Counted from the stretch's first letter, positions 39,425 through 49,421 are shown. The stretch: 64,000 bases of DNA from Bradyrhizobium sp. B097 (GCF_038957035.1 NZ_CP152412.1:6816501-6880500); one strand, 5' to 3'. The notes: generated by a model from the letters alone, not told the origin. Program-made: numbers and translations.

Positions 39425-40690
39425 GTAAGCGGGAAGCCGGTACCCTGGCTTCACGGTTAGATTAATGTGCGAAGAAGGCCTCCGGCTTGGACGGAGGTTT
39501 TGGATGGGATTGGACGGCAAAAAGGACGTCCATTTGGACGGCTCGTCGGCTGGGGCGGTCAGCCGGCTTGAAGTGCTTGAAGGACCGTCCGGGCGTCGTG
39601 TGCGTTCGGAGGCTGAAAGGGCGCGGATCGCCGCCGAGAGTTTGCTGCCCGGCGCTCATGTGTCGGAGGTGGCGCGCAAGCACGGGGCAACGCGCTGGCA
39701 GGTTTACGATTGGCGACGACGCTTTCGACAGCGAGGCGAATTGCCGTCTCCAGAGGCTTCGCGGCCGCCGTTCGCGCCGCTGGCTGTGGAAGGGCCGTCA
39801 GAGGAGCGCCACGTTCCGGCGGTCAAGCTCGAGATCGCGATGGGCGACGTCGTGGTGCGGAGGGACGCGTCGATAGATGGGGAGCAGCTGTCTCGGGTGA
39901 TCCGCGCAGTGCGGGCGTCACGATGATTGCCCCCGGCGCCGAGCTGAAGATTTACATCGCGACACGGCGTGTCGACTTCCGCTGTGGCCGCGATGGGATG
40001 GGCTTGCTTCGAGGGTGCAGGAGATGCTCGGTCCCGACCCGCCCGAAATACGTCTGCCGTCGCTGCTCGGGCGCTGTCGTGCAGGCACACGCGCCGGAGC
40101 ATGTCGTGCCCGGCGGGCTGCCGACCGAGGCGGCCATTGCGCACGTGATCGTCTCCAAGTTCGGCGACCATACGCCGTTTTACCGTCAGGCCGGGATCTA
40201 TGCGCGACAAGGGATCCGGCTCGATCGGCGACGCTGGGCAATTGGTCAGGCCGCGCCTGCTTCCATCTCCGGCCCGTCGGGGATCATATGCGCCGCCATC
40301 TGGCCACGGCGGATCGTCTTTTCATGGACGAGACCACGGCGCTGGTACTCGATCCCGGGCGCGGCGAGACGAAAGACGCCACCGAAGTAAGGCTACTTCT
40401 GGGCGATCGCCTCCGACGATCACGGCCATAGCGGCCCAAGTCCGCCGATCGTGCTGTTCCGCTATGCATCCGGACGCAGGGCGCTTTATGCGCTCTTCGC
40501 CGGTCATGAGGTCGGGGCTGAAAATTGGGCCTTGCTTGCGTCGATCGTCGCCACCTGCAAGCTCAACGACGTGAACCCCGTCGCCTACATCGCCCAAACG
40601 CTCGAGGCGATCATCGCCGGCCATCCCCAAAGCAAGATCGAAGACCTCATGCCATGGCGATTCCGCAAAACGTCAAGCCAGCATCAATAG
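39425..40690 (+). mobile_element. Degenerate IS66-family element
   Basis: Starts with GTAAGCG, the IS66 terminal motif. An intact-looking tnpA is followed by the first 25 residues of TnpB (APGAELKIYIATRRVDFRCG), then directly by the middle and end of TnpC in shifting frames (PKYVCRRCSG, IVSKFGDHTPFYRQAGIYAR, WALLASIVATCKLNDVNP, KIEDLMPWRF). TnpB and TnpC are thus deleted and frameshifted, so the element cannot move by itself. Confidence 0.8.
39465..39926 (+). CDS. tnpA: IS66 accessory protein TnpA
   Basis: Up to 153 aa with the IS66 TnpA helix-turn-helix region (RIAAESLLPGAHVSEVARKH, then GATRWQVYDWRRRF). The most likely start is ATG 39504; 39465 is an alternative. The protein is intact, but its partners in the same element are broken. 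Confidence 0.75.
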   Translation: MCEEGLRLGRRFWMGLDGKKDVHLDGSSAGAVSRLEVLEGPSGRRVRSEAERARIAAESLLPGAHVSEVARKHGATRWQVYDWRRRFRQRGELPSPEASRPPFAPLAVEGPSEERHVPAVKLEIAMGDVVVRRDASIDGEQLSRVIRAVRASR

Positions 40691-40756
40691 GGTTGCGGCT
40701 AACTTTGAATTGCCCACATCTGCCGCCTCAAGGCCGACGCCGCTTTTGTCATCGAG

Positions 40757-40791
40757 GTTGTCAGCATCTCGTAAGCTAAGCCCCGCAATCT
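40757..40791 (+). promoter_or_regulatory. tts box
   Basis: GTTGTCAGCATCTCGTAAGC followed by TAAGCCCCGCAATC matches the TtsI box. It lies about 50 bp upstream of the effector start at 40840. Confidence 0.72.
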
Positions 40792-40839
40792 ACCGTAATC
40801 AGAAGGCCGGCTGTGGCGGTTCTCAACGGGTGACGAGGC

Positions 40840-42072
40840 ATGGATTCTATCGAGCGAGCTTTAGCTGCACGCACTTTGTCAACAATCATCGAAGAGGAAG
40901 AAATCCGAGGATCGAGTACGGAAGCTTCCCCACCAGCCGGTCCAACGGACTCTCGCCAGCAGCCAAGCGCGCTGAGAATGGTCGAATCATCCAACGGCGG
41001 GGATAATTCGCTGGGCAGTATGTCCCGGGAGTTCGGCGCAGTGCTGGCCGAGGTACAGGAAGGTCGCCCGTATTCTCGCATGAATCGCCCCTATCGTGAG
41101 TCCGCGTTGTATGACGGTCCTCGCCTTGTGCGCAACCCGTCGCCGGGCCGCGCTAGCGACAGCCCTGAGGGGATTCTCGACCGCAACGCCATTTTAGATT
41201 ACTCGGACGGTGTTGCCTCAGAGGCTGATATTAACGATTATCGCCAGTGGTGCCTTGAGCGGTTGGCCAGCAGCAGGCTGGGAGCCAATCCACTGGCCTT
41301 GTCCGTTGCTTCGGCGGAGCGGTCGCCGGTTGCGTTGCCTAACGATACTCGCCTTGTGCCGCCTGATGGGGCCCGTGAACCGACCACCCCGGGTCAGCAA
41401 GCCGCTTCATCGCCTTCCATCGGACCTGTACGTGATCACCAGGACCAGGCCTCTGGGCATCGAAGCGACAGCGTCGACAGTTTCGAGAACTACATCGAGA
41501 GCCGAGACGACACTAGCGACAGCTTGAGTTTCACTGCTTCAGAGCAGGACCTGCATCGCCAGCTCATACTCCTCAGGTGGGCTCGACTGGAGCCCCCCCG
41601 TGACAGAATACGCAGCGACGACCCAGCGATACGCGAATTGGCCCACGCATTCGCGCTTCAGCGCGGCCAACGAGCTGGGCCGTCTGTCGTGGGTCCAGCC
41701 CGCGAACCCGGCTTTCAGAATCAGGAAGCCGCCGGGCCCTCGTCTTCCGCCGGGCCCTCGTCTTCCGCCGAGCCTTTACGCCATCGCCAGCAGCTGGATC
41801 GCGCAGCAACAGGAAGAATGAATAACTCCGGGCATCTGGATTTCGGGCCTGTTGTCGGCCCGGACTGGGTCCATTGTGATCAACCGGCGCCCGCTCCCCT
41901 GATTCTTCAGTTAGGTCGGCACGGCTTACTGCCGAGTTCGAGTCGAAACAGGAGCATCGACATCTATAGCGTGCCCTATACAGTTGTGCGGGGTTCGGGA
42001 GGACCACAGGACATTCGCCTCTTCCGTAACCGGTATGTTCCACCGCCGCAATCTCCTATCGCCACGCCGTGA
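40840..42072 (+). CDS. Putative type III effector with shared C-terminal module
   Basis: A 410-aa Ser/Pro/Arg-rich, largely disordered protein with no transmembrane segment. GACGAGG precedes the ATG. An internal 18-bp repeat encodes AGPSSS twice at about residue 300. Residues about 340-398 (WVHCDQPAPAPLILQLGRHG.. to ..DIRLFRN) are the same module found twice in the effector at 16882 and once in that at 47920. A tts box lies upstream. No catalytic signature was recognised, so it may act by binding. Confidence 0.68.
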   Translation: MDSIERALAARTLSTIIEEEEIRGSSTEASPPAGPTDSRQQPSALRMVESSNGGDNSLGSMSREFGAVLAEVQEGRPYSRMNRPYRESALYDGPRLVRNPSPGRASDSPEGILDRNAILDYSDGVASEADINDYRQWCLERLASSRLGANPLALSVASAERSPVALPNDTRLVPPDGAREPTTPGQQAASSPSIGPVRDHQDQASGHRSDSVDSFENYIESRDDTSDSLSFTASEQDLHRQLILLRWARLEPPRDRIRSDDPAIRELAHAFALQRGQRAGPSVVGPAREPGFQNQEAAGPSSSAGPSSSAEPLRHRQQLDRAATGRMNNSGHLDFGPVVGPDWVHCDQPAPAPLILQLGRHGLLPSSSRNRSIDIYSVPYTVVRGSGGPQDIRLFRNRYVPPPQSPIATP

Positions 42073-42429
42073 GTAGCCCGCGCGGGCAACGCCTTGCACG
42101 CTGTGAGATACCGTGATCTGGCGGGGACTATCGCTACCGACCGACATCGAACATGGCGCCGCGACCGAGGCAACAATTATGGGTAATTGAAAGTGCGGCT
42201 AAGCGCTTACCCTCGTTCGAGTATGAGCGGTCGGTGCAGCCGCCGTCAAAGCTGGAGCGATCGGCGCTGGAACTCCACGAGCTGCTCACGACGAACGCGA
42301 CCAAATCGCCTCGCGAACAACGCACATTGATCCCAGACATAGCCATCGGAACAATCTGATCATTGTACCTGACCTGTTCCTTTGCAGAGTTTGGCGTTCA
42401 CAAGGATAGCCGGTCTCCATCAGTCAGGC

Positions 42430-42570
42430 CGCAGGTTCCCGTGCCCTGGAGATAAGTGCGTCCAACCGATCAGCCAGGTGGCCGCGATCCGAGCGACGAC
42501 ATCCGTAAGCCACGCCTGCGGGTCGATGCCATTCAGTTTCGCCGTGGCGGTGAGGTGTAACTACAAGATA
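42430..42570 (-). mobile_element. IS66 TnpC C-terminal remnant
   Basis: The minus strand reads LHLTATAKLNGIDPQAWLTD followed by VVARIAATWL, the conserved end of IS66 TnpC. Nothing else of the element is attached. Confidence 0.65.
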
Positions 42571-42635
42571 ATGTGTGGGGGCGAGCTCGTGTGTGCGCCG
42601 TCAGGGGCGCTCGGCTGGCAGTCTATGGTCTGAAC

Positions 42636-43454
42636 TCAGCTCATTTTTTGGGTGACGACTGCCACGATATCATCGCCGTTGTAGCCTCTGTAATCATCGA
42701 GGAGACTTCTGAGCAAGTCGCTCATCCGGTCTGATCTGACGGCGAACTCTCCATAGTTCGGATCGAAGAGAGTGGTCATTCCATTTGAGGTCGAAGTCAT
42801 GACCGAGTGTGCGCCGTCTCCGGCGAAGCGCAAGCTGAACAAATAGATTGATGGGTCTTTGCTGACTTCGTTCGCGATTTCGGCGATCTGCGAAGACGTG
42901 CCTAGCACGTATGCCCTCCGCTCTTGGGACGGTCGCAAGCCTGCTTCCTGAAACATGATGTCTTTTGGTTGGAAACTCAGGTTGCCCTGGAATTGGCCTT
43001 TCAGGTCTTCATACCGCCGCTGCCGCATGGCAGCTGAGGCGTGGGTTTGCGAGCCGGGCCGCAGCGCGCGCATTCGCGATGATGGACTGCTCGGAAGATT
43101 GAGGAGCCACTCCGCCGCCAAGCCAGTGCAAATGCCGTCTACATTCGCGCCACGCAATTTGGCAGTGCGGTATTCGGACAGGGGAATGATCGGCGCTTCC
43201 GAGGAGCTGGAGCTGGAGCTGGACGGCAGAGCGGGCATGCTTGGGTTGAAAGAGCTCGGAGGTTGAATACCCGCATCGGAGACATCTGGCTTGCTGCAGC
43301 ACAGCCCCATTTTGTCGCACGAACCGCCAAGTGACAGAGTTCCCTGCAGCGCTAGATCCGCAACTCTTCTGGCAAATTCGCCATCGTCCATCGACTGACT
43401 CGATTTGTATTCCTGATAAGCGCCTCCGGATGAGTCACCGATTCGGTTATACAT
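42636..43454 (-). CDS. nopT: NopT-type cysteine protease effector (copy 1)
   Basis: YopT/AvrPphB-family protease injected into host cells by type III secretion. 272 aa from the ATG at 43454. CDKMGLCCSKP holds the autocleavage site before Gly50 and the acylation cysteines 52/53 that send it to host membranes. The catalytic triad is Cys109 (GICTGLAAEWLL), His216 (GDGAHSV) and Asp231 (FDPNYGEF). A tts box lies at 43517-43550, inside the upstream open frame, which rules out starts before it. A poly-Ser stretch (78-85) links the N-terminus and the protease domain. Confidence 0.92.
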   Translation of the reverse strand: MYNRIGDSSGGAYQEYKSSQSMDDGEFARRVADLALQGTLSLGGSCDKMGLCCSKPDVSDAGIQPPSSFNPSMPALPSSSSSSSSEAPIIPLSEYRTAKLRGANVDGICTGLAAEWLLNLPSSPSSRMRALRPGSQTHASAAMRQRRYEDLKGQFQGNLSFQPKDIMFQEAGLRPSQERRAYVLGTSSQIAEIANEVSKDPSIYLFSLRFAGDGAHSVMTSTSNGMTTLFDPNYGEFAVRSDRMSDLLRSLLDDYRGYNGDDIVAVVTQKMS

Positions 43455-43516
43455 GGCGATGCCTATCCCTTCGGCGCGTGTTTCCGCACGGTGAATGCTT
43501 CGAAGCTCGTCGCGAA

Positions 43517-43550
43517 TCTTATTCAGTCCAGCTGACGACCAGCTGACCAC
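43517..43550 (-). promoter_or_regulatory. tts box of nopT copy 1
   Basis: On the minus strand GTGGTCAGCTGGTCGTCAGC followed by TGGACTGAA fits the TtsI consensus, 63 bp from the ATG. Confidence 0.78.
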
Positions 43551-43569
43551 GAGCCCAGTGAAATCAGGC

Positions 43570-43720
43570 GCTGGGGCGTTCCCGAGGCGGACTGATCACC
43601 AAGATCCACGTGCTGGCCGATACGCTCGGTCGCCGGCTCCGCTTCACCGTCACGGCTGGCAGGTTAATAACATCACCCAGGCGCCCGCACTGCTCGACTA
43701 CCAGACGAACCTCGCGCCAT
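43570..43720 (+). mobile_element. IS5-family transposase remnant
   Basis: Across two frames reads GGLITKIHVLADTLGRRLRF then FTVTAGQVNNITQAPALLDY, a standard IS5-family internal segment. It abuts the nopT promoter. Confidence 0.65.
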
Positions 43721-44138
43721 CCGGTAGCTCGCATACGAATTTGCCCTGGTCCTCGACCTCGGCCGCACCTTGGGCCAGCGTAGCGGCCTGCACCGTGAGC
43801 TTGCCGTCGCGGCTCAGGCTGTGGTGAATGTACTCCGTCACCGGATGCCCCAAACTGTCCAGAGTCTGATGCACATCGGCGAAGATGATGCCGTGCTGAG
43901 CGGTCACCCCAAAGGAACGGATCATCAGTCCGCCCTGCAGGGGCGGCCCAGGCTTGCCGCCCTCGACCGTGGTACAGCGGCTCAGGTCCAATAGGAGCTT
44001 CACATTCGAGCTGGACCGCAGGGCACTGAGCACCGCGTCGTATTTTGGCGAAGGCTCATCGGCCTTGGCGATGGTGCTCACGTTTGTGGCTGCAAGCAAG
44101 GACACCACGAACAATAGGTGTCTGCCACTGAACGGCAT
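43698..44138 (-). CDS. Exported VirK-family protein
   Basis: About 146 aa from the ATG at 44138 (an upstream start at 44186 would add 16 residues before the signal peptide). MPFSGRHLLFVVSLLAATNV is a signal peptide. The body has LLLDLSRCT, GGLMIRSFGV, ITFADVH-like IIFADVHQTL and a late Cys in KFVCELPDGARF, the VirK (PF06903) pattern with its two cysteines. VirK proteins are small periplasmic proteins tied to virulence regulons; their biochemical role is unknown. AAGGAGAAGT lies upstream of the ATG. Confidence 0.75.
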   Translation of the reverse strand: MPFSGRHLLFVVSLLAATNVSTIAKADEPSPKYDAVLSALRSSSNVKLLLDLSRCTTVEGGKPGPPLQGGLMIRSFGVTAQHGIIFADVHQTLDSLGHPVTEYIHHSLSRDGKLTVQAATLAQGAAEVEDQGKFVCELPDGARFVW

Positions 44139-44586
44139 ATACTTCTCCTTCGCAAATGTGGTAGGTCGCGCGGATGTTGTGTCCACAACCGCCTCGTGCT
44201 GGTGCGTTCGGAAACATCATTTGGGACACAACTGCACGCAAGTGGTTGTGAGGGCGAACCTAACCTCACAATCCCGTATGTAAGTTTTTGCGAAATCTGA
44301 CCTTGCGCTTGAGGACCCGAAGACGCCGCGCTTCTGGTCGTAGACGAGGACGCGGCAAGGATTTTGAGCGTTGTGACCGCGGTAGCCTTGTCGAAATAGA
44401 CCTGCTCGATCACACAGGCGACGAGTGTCTCAGTGCGGACGCGCTGACGTCGAACAGTCTCCGACTTCGAGACGCTTCGGTGAAACGGTTGGCCATCGGC
44501 ATTTTCGGCGACGGCGGTCTGGATTAGGACGCTTCCGGCGGAACGTCTCCTTTCAATGATATTGGGCGAGGTCGGCCCTGGATAGT

Positions 44587-44722
44587 AAGCGCTAAGACGA
44601 TACTTGGCTTCAGGGTTCAATTTAAATGTGCGAAGAAGCCGTCGGCTTGAACAGAGGTTTGGATGGTGTTGGAGGGCAAAAAGGACGCCCACCTGGACAG
44701 CTCGTCAGTTGGGGCAGTCAAC
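44587..44722 (+). mobile_element. IS66 left-end fragment
   Basis: Starts GTAAGCGCTAAG and runs into LEGKKDAHLDSSSVGAVN, matching the left end and tnpA start of the IS66 element at 39425. It is cut off after about 18 codons. The following 44723-45223 DNA has no supportable gene. Confidence 0.65.
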
Positions 44723-45223
44723 TAAGTGCCATCTAGTGGAAAAGACGTGCAGCTCCTATGCGCTCGACGAAAGCTCTTGCACCATCCCGTCAGTATCGCG
44801 GCAGTTAGGAGGATGCTTGGCATCCTTCCGAACGCTCGCAACTCGCCTTTTGCAGATCGCCATGCTCGGCGAGCTATCTCGCCCGCACACGGAATCATCC
44901 TCAGTAAACATCGTCGTTTGGCGAGGTCTGACCAAGTAGCAAGATGTCTCCTTCGGCATCGCTTGGCTCAACCGGAAGACGTGGGGAATTGAAAGCTTCG
45001 CCGGAGCGATACCGAAGTCTGGGCTCGCGCTTGGCGAAGACGCCGCATCGATGCCGGAGTCCAAGTCTACTTTTGCGATCTGCGAAGTGTGTGGCAGGCG
45101 TGGCACCAATGAAAACACCGATGGCTTGCTGCATCAATAGTTCCCGAAAGCCACTGACCTGAGCATCCACAACGCGACGAAATCGCGGCGATAGCAGCCC
45201 AAAATGCTCGACCGAGAAAGGCC

Positions 45224-45834
45224 TTACGCTGGAATACGACGGCAGAGGTGCTTGAGGAATCGCTCCCAGGAGAGAAAATGCCTGATGCAGCGATCATAGA
45301 TTGAACCCGACCGGTTGATGCGTATCGTCTTGTCGTCCGGGAAGTCGAAGCCTCGGGCAATCTGCTCCGGACTCCAAGCCTTGGCCATCGCCGATCCTTT
45401 CGCGGCCCATGCCGGCGCCCGTCCATGGAACGGCGGGACCAGGAACAGCGGGCACCGCTCGCAGCCATAACGACGCCGGCCGGTCGCTGCTCCACATAGG
45501 TGCGCAAGATTGTGTTGAGCATGAGCGCAAGCTTTGTCGGCTTGGCCCGACGAACCGATCGCTCTGCATACCATTGCTGTCGATGCACGATACTCTAAGC
45601 CACCGCCGCGCGTCGCAGCATTGCGTCGTAGCTCGCGGGAGATGGTCGAGGCGGATCGGCTAAGTCGGGTACGATCTCGCGTCTCGAAAGGCCCTGAACG
45701 CGAAGTGGCGCGATCTCCTCACGTTCCGCAAACGAGAGGTACCGGCCGGATGGCTGCTCGGTCGAAGATTTAACGATCGCTGGTGCCACGCCGCCCGCCT
45801 GCCGGAACAATCTGGTTCCGACAGGCTGCGACAT
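45224..45834 (-). mobile_element. IS30-family transposase remnant
   Basis: The N-terminal helix-turn-helix YLSFAEREEIAPLRVQGLSR is followed, in other frames, by PTKLALMLNTILRTYVEQRP and AWSPEQIARGFDFPDDKTIR. These are IS30 blocks in the correct order but with several frameshifts. Confidence 0.65.
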
Positions 45835-46092
45835 ACCAGCCGATGATGCAGTATCCTTCGCGGGTCATTCCTTGAGCGATCTCTAACCAAAACCGCTGGA
45901 GTTCAGATCGCCCCGCTACTGCTGGCCGTCCCGGTGGCGGCAGCGGCGCTCGTCCAGAACGATGCGATCGCCGCTTTCGAATGTCTATCGCGACCTGCTT
46001 CGTTCAGGAGTTGCGACGACCGCATGAAATCCGCCCAATCTGCCTCACACGACTAGCGCGCAGCCGTCTGGGCCGCCGACATTACCACATCG

Positions 46093-46335
46093 ATGAGTCG
46101 CAAAGCTGATTTCTTCGATAATGCCCCGATTGAGAGCTTCTTCCACAGATTAAAGACCGAACTGGTTCATCATCGCAAATACTTGACGCAGGCCGAGGCC
46201 GCACGGGATGTCTTCGCCTTCATTGAAGATTTCTTTAACCGAACTTTGCTTCGTTCCGATCGGAATATCTCCGATCGAGATGGAGGTAAAATCCGCTTAA
46301 ATCCGTCCACTTTTTCGGGGGAAGATCATCGGTAA
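46093..46335 (+). mobile_element. IS3-family OrfB C-terminal remnant
   Basis: MSRKADFFDNAPIESFFHRL followed by KTELVHHRKYLTQAEAARDV and FNRTLLRSD is the end of an IS3 integrase domain with its last Glu. The distal sequence CGTCCACTTTTTCGGGGGAA recurs in modified form at about 49598, probably an IS end. Confidence 0.7.
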
Positions 46336-46524
46336 ACGACCTGCTGACGCTCTTGCATCGGACAGCTCCTGGCTCTCGAGCCTACTACGGATGTCCGCCA
46401 ATTCGGAGGAGGTTCAGGCTGCGACAGCGGCAGGCTGATCACATTGACGAGCAGAAGCACTTCGGGCGGCACAAATGCTGTCAAGTGAACCGTCCCGGGT
46501 TTGCAGGAGGCCATTTGGTTTAAG

Positions 46525-47430
46525 TTATGCCGCCATGGCCGATTGTTCCAGCATGGCGTAGTAGCGTTGCTCGGCTTCGGCCGGCGGGATGTTTCCGATG
46601 GGCTCCAGGAGCCGCCGGTTGTTGAACCAGTCGACCCATTCGAGAGTGGCGAACTCGACGGCCTCGAAGTTGCGCCATAGTCCGCGCCGATGGATCACCT
46701 CGGCTTTGTAAAGACCGTTGATGGTTTCGGCGAGAGCGTTGTCATAGGAATCTCCGACACTACCGACAGAAGGTTCGATGCCAGCCTCAGCCAGGCGCTC
46801 GGTATACTTGATCGAGAAGTATTGGCTGCCCCTGTCGCTATGGTGCACGAGTCCGCAGCGATGGACCGGCCGTCGATCATGCAGAGCCTGCTCCAGCGCA
46901 TCGCGCACGAAGCCTGCATGCGCTGTACGTGAGGCCCGCCAGCCAACGATCCTGCGGGCGTAGGCGTCGATGACGAAGGCGACGTAGACAAAGCCGGTCC
47001 AGGTCGCGACATAGGTGAAGTCGGAGAGCCAGAGGACGTTTGGCTTTGGCGCCTTGAACTGGCGGTTGACGTGATCGAGCGGGCATGGCGCGGCCTTGTC
47101 GCTAATCGTGGTCTTGACAGGCTTGCCGCGGATCACCCCTTGCAGACCCATGTCCCGCATCAATCGAGACACCGTGCAACGGGCAACATCGAAGCCTTCG
47201 CGCTTGAGCTGCCGCCAGACCTTGCGCACGCCGTAGACAGAGAAGTTCTGATCGAACACCCGCCGAACCTCGATCTTCAGGGCAGCATCCTGCCTGGCGC
47301 GCGCCGACAGATTTGCCGGATCGCGCCGCTTGGCGACATGGGCGTGGTAGGTCGAGGGGGCGATCGGCAAGACCTTGCAGATCGGCTCGACCCCATGCGC
47401 CCCACGATGTTCGTCGATGAAGGCGATCAT
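46525..47430 (-). CDS. IS3-family transposase OrfB (integrase domain)
   Basis: A 301-aa rve-type integrase with HTH_21 region ([20 protein letters not shown]) and DDE core: Asp in [11 protein letters not shown], Asp in [12 protein letters not shown], Glu in [13 protein letters not shown]. It overlaps orfA by 4 bp, as usual for frameshift-controlled IS3 transposases. Confidence 0.9.
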   Translation of the reverse strand: MIAFIDEHRGAHGVEPICKVLPIAPSTYHAHVAKRRDPANLSARARQDAALKIEVRRVFDQNFSVYGVRKVWRQLKREGFDVARCTVSRLMRDMGLQGVIRGKPVKTTISDKAAPCPLDHVNRQFKAPKPNVLWLSDFTYVATWTGFVYVAFVIDAYARRIVGWRASRTAHAGFVRDALEQALHDRRPVHRCGLVHHSDRGSQYFSIKYTERLAEAGIEPSVGSVGDSYDNALAETINGLYKAEVIHRRGLWRNFEAVEFATLEWVDWFNNRRLLEPIGNIPPAEAEQRYYAMLEQSAMAA

Positions 47431-47753
47431 GGCTTGGACCGGCGGTCGAGCTCCGCCGTCGCAAAATAGGCGCTGGCCTTGCGCAGGATCTCGTTGGCCT
47501 GCCGAAGCTCCCGGTTCTCCCGCTCGAGCGCCTTCAGCTTCTCCGCCATGTCGGTCGGAACGCCGGCCCGCTGCCCGCTGTCAATCTCAGCCTTCTTGAC
47601 CCAGTCATGCAGCGTCTGCGGCGTGCAGCCGATCTTGGCCGCAATAGAGGTCACCGCCGCCCAGCGCGAGGGATGCTCGCTGGCGTGATCCAGAACCATC
47701 CGAACCGCACGGGCTCGGACTTCGGGTGAAAACTTGTTCGTCGTCTTGCTCAT
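47427..47753 (-). CDS. IS3-family transposase OrfA
   Basis: A 108-aa helix-turn-helix protein ([20 protein letters not shown], then [17 protein letters not shown]) with a leucine-zipper-like end ([20 protein letters not shown]). It is the DNA-binding half of the transposase of the IS at 46486-47806. Confidence 0.9.
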   Translation of the reverse strand: MSKTTNKFSPEVRARAVRMVLDHASEHPSRWAAVTSIAAKIGCTPQTLHDWVKKAEIDSGQRAGVPTDMAEKLKALERENRELRQANEILRKASAYFATAELDRRSKP

Positions 47754-47841
47754 AAGGGCTCCACCTTCTCAAGAGTTGGAGCCTCCGGCAATCCCGGAGC
47801 GGTTCACAAGCTTCGGTTCAGAGCTCCCACTCCGCGGGCTG

Positions 47842-47876
47842 CTTGTCAGCTCCTGGACAGCTAGTGCAGCCAGAGT
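47842..47876 (+). promoter_or_regulatory. tts box
   Basis: CTTGTCAGCTCCTGGACAGC followed by TAGTGCAGCC matches the TtsI consensus, 44 bp before the GTG at 47920. Confidence 0.75.
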
Positions 47877-47919
47877 AGCGTCTAGGACGTATGGGATACG
47901 AGCAGCACAGGAGACTTTG

Positions 47920-49197
47920 GTGGATCCCTTCTTTAATTTCGATCCAGCCGCATACTTTGCCATGGTGGCGCAGCAGCAAGCGGGGCAGGCGGAGCAAGCA
48001 GAGGAGGCTGCGCAAGACGACTTTGAGCAGCACCTCGAAGATGCGGGCCAGCCGGACGCTCCGGACCATGGGAGGCGGTATAGGGCAGCGCCTGGAGACG
48101 AGGACCTTATCAAAAGCGTGGTCAATGATCAGAGAGCGGGCCTATCGAGTAGCACCGTACAGAGCGACAGCACGAGTCTCCGTAGGCTATCTGAAGCGAT
48201 TTACGACCGTCACGGGCAGACTCTCTCTGGGCTCAGCAATGAGACGGCGAAGGCTTATGCTGAGCAACTATTCCCGGGCGACGACTGGATTAAACGCGCG
48301 GTGTCCGCGCTTGAGCGATACCGTATGGGGCAATCAAGATATGGAAGCGCCCCCGGAGACGATGACCTCATCAAGAGGGCGAGTGATGCGGCTCGCGGTG
48401 CGCAGCGCGGGGGGATATTTAGGAGGCTTTCGGGTAACAGCATAAAAAACAACATTTCAGGTCTCCGTAAGCTATCGAAAGCGCTTCACGAGCATCGAGG
48501 GTTGTCTCTCTCTGCGCTGAGCGATGAGACGCTGCAGGACTATTTTAAGGAGTGGTACCAACGTGACACCAACATTTCGGGGGGGCTGGCCATGCTTAGG
48601 CGGTACCGTGCCACTCTGGGAGAGGGGACCTCGGGCGCTGCGGAGGGGAGCTCTAGTCAGCCAGCGCATGAGCCAGCCTCGCCAGAGCGTGAGCCGCCTC
48701 CGTCGCGGGTGTCGAGCTACAACCAGGACGAGCTTTGGGACGCCGCTGGTATGGCGCAGCCAGCGCCATTCATAGCGGATCCAGCGCCGCCCAATTACGA
48801 TTATCCGGGCTTTGGGGCAGTCGATCAAAGAGAGCCGGCCGGGAGTTGGAGGGCCTATTCGCCGAACCTTTGGCGGGGAATGGAAACGCCTTCGCCAACG
48901 CCAAGCGTCAATCAGCCAGAGCCATCGTGGCAGCAAAGCGCGGAAGCAGCGATTTTGGGAGGAGGCTATATGCCTTACGCGCCGCCTCCCGTGCCAGACT
49001 TAAACATCTACGTCCCGGGCTGGCGACACGGCAACCAACGGGCGCCTGAGGAACTCATGCGCGGAATGCACTACATGGGCGTGCTGCCGAGCGAGTCTCG
49101 GCCGCAGACCAGTTTCACCATTGACGGCGTGCCCTACACCGCGACCTTGGGGCGGTCGGGTCGGCGAAACGATATTCGGGTCGCACGAAACGAGTGA
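47920..49197 (+). CDS. Putative type III effector with two internal repeats and shared C-terminal module
   Basis: A 425-aa protein from the GTG at 47920, which has CAGGAG 7 bp upstream; the longer open frame would read through the tts box and is rejected. The acidic N-terminus resembles a secretion signal. Residues 58-138 and 145-233 are two helical repeats (PGD-DLIKR.., LRRLSEAIYDRHGQTLSGLS / LRKLSKALHEHRGLSLSALS, ALERYR / MLRRYR) that look like core-binding bundles of tyrosine recombinases. A Pro-rich linker follows, then the shared module at 364-425 (GVLP..FTIDGVPYTA..DIRVARN). No catalytic domain was recognised. It may be a fragment of a longer ULP-type effector. Confidence 0.72.
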   Translation: MDPFFNFDPAAYFAMVAQQQAGQAEQAEEAAQDDFEQHLEDAGQPDAPDHGRRYRAAPGDEDLIKSVVNDQRAGLSSSTVQSDSTSLRRLSEAIYDRHGQTLSGLSNETAKAYAEQLFPGDDWIKRAVSALERYRMGQSRYGSAPGDDDLIKRASDAARGAQRGGIFRRLSGNSIKNNISGLRKLSKALHEHRGLSLSALSDETLQDYFKEWYQRDTNISGGLAMLRRYRATLGEGTSGAAEGSSSQPAHEPASPEREPPPSRVSSYNQDELWDAAGMAQPAPFIADPAPPNYDYPGFGAVDQREPAGSWRAYSPNLWRGMETPSPTPSVNQPEPSWQQSAEAAILGGGYMPYAPPPVPDLNIYVPGWRHGNQRAPEELMRGMHYMGVLPSESRPQTSFTIDGVPYTATLGRSGRRNDIRVARNE

Positions 49198-49369
49198 TTG
49201 CCGCGCTATAAAGAGGAAAGAAGTAGAAGTTGCGTCTGCTCTCGATGAGAGCCGACGTCGCCTTGGCCAACGAGCGACGCGTTGCGCGCCACCTTGGAGA
49301 GCTCTCCGCGACAATGCGCTTCCTCCTCGTCCACAACCGCGGGCGCTCGCCTGCAATCTCCTCGACGCA

Positions 49370-49421
49370 AATGATCGCAACCATCTTGCTGCCAGGCAGC
49401 AAGATGGCATTCGCGATCATT
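49370..49421. repeat. Long palindrome
   Basis: AATGATCGC..CCATCTTGCTGCC-A-GGCAGCAAGATGG..GCGATCATT: a 13-bp perfect inner stem and a 9-bp perfect outer stem separated by small asymmetric spacers. It lies just downstream of the effector gene, with no T run. It may be an IS end-to-end junction. Confidence 0.7.

Larger units (their letters stand above)
46486..47806 (-). mobile_element. Intact IS3-family insertion sequence (1321 bp)
   Basis: Imperfect terminal inverted repeats begin TGAACCGTCCCGGG at the left and, read inward, TGAACCGCTCCGGG at the right, continuing to GGAGGC. The 4-bp sequence CAAG flanks both ends (46482-46485 and 47807-47810), a target-site duplication. Two overlapping frames inside are complete, so this is a recent insertion. 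It sits 36 bp upstream of the tts box of the next effector. Confidence 0.88.

Noticed and set aside
44139..44300. Possible tts box upstream of the VirK-like gene
   Set aside because: GTCAGATTTCGCAAAAAC on the minus strand lacks the second AGCT half and the downstream part of the consensus.
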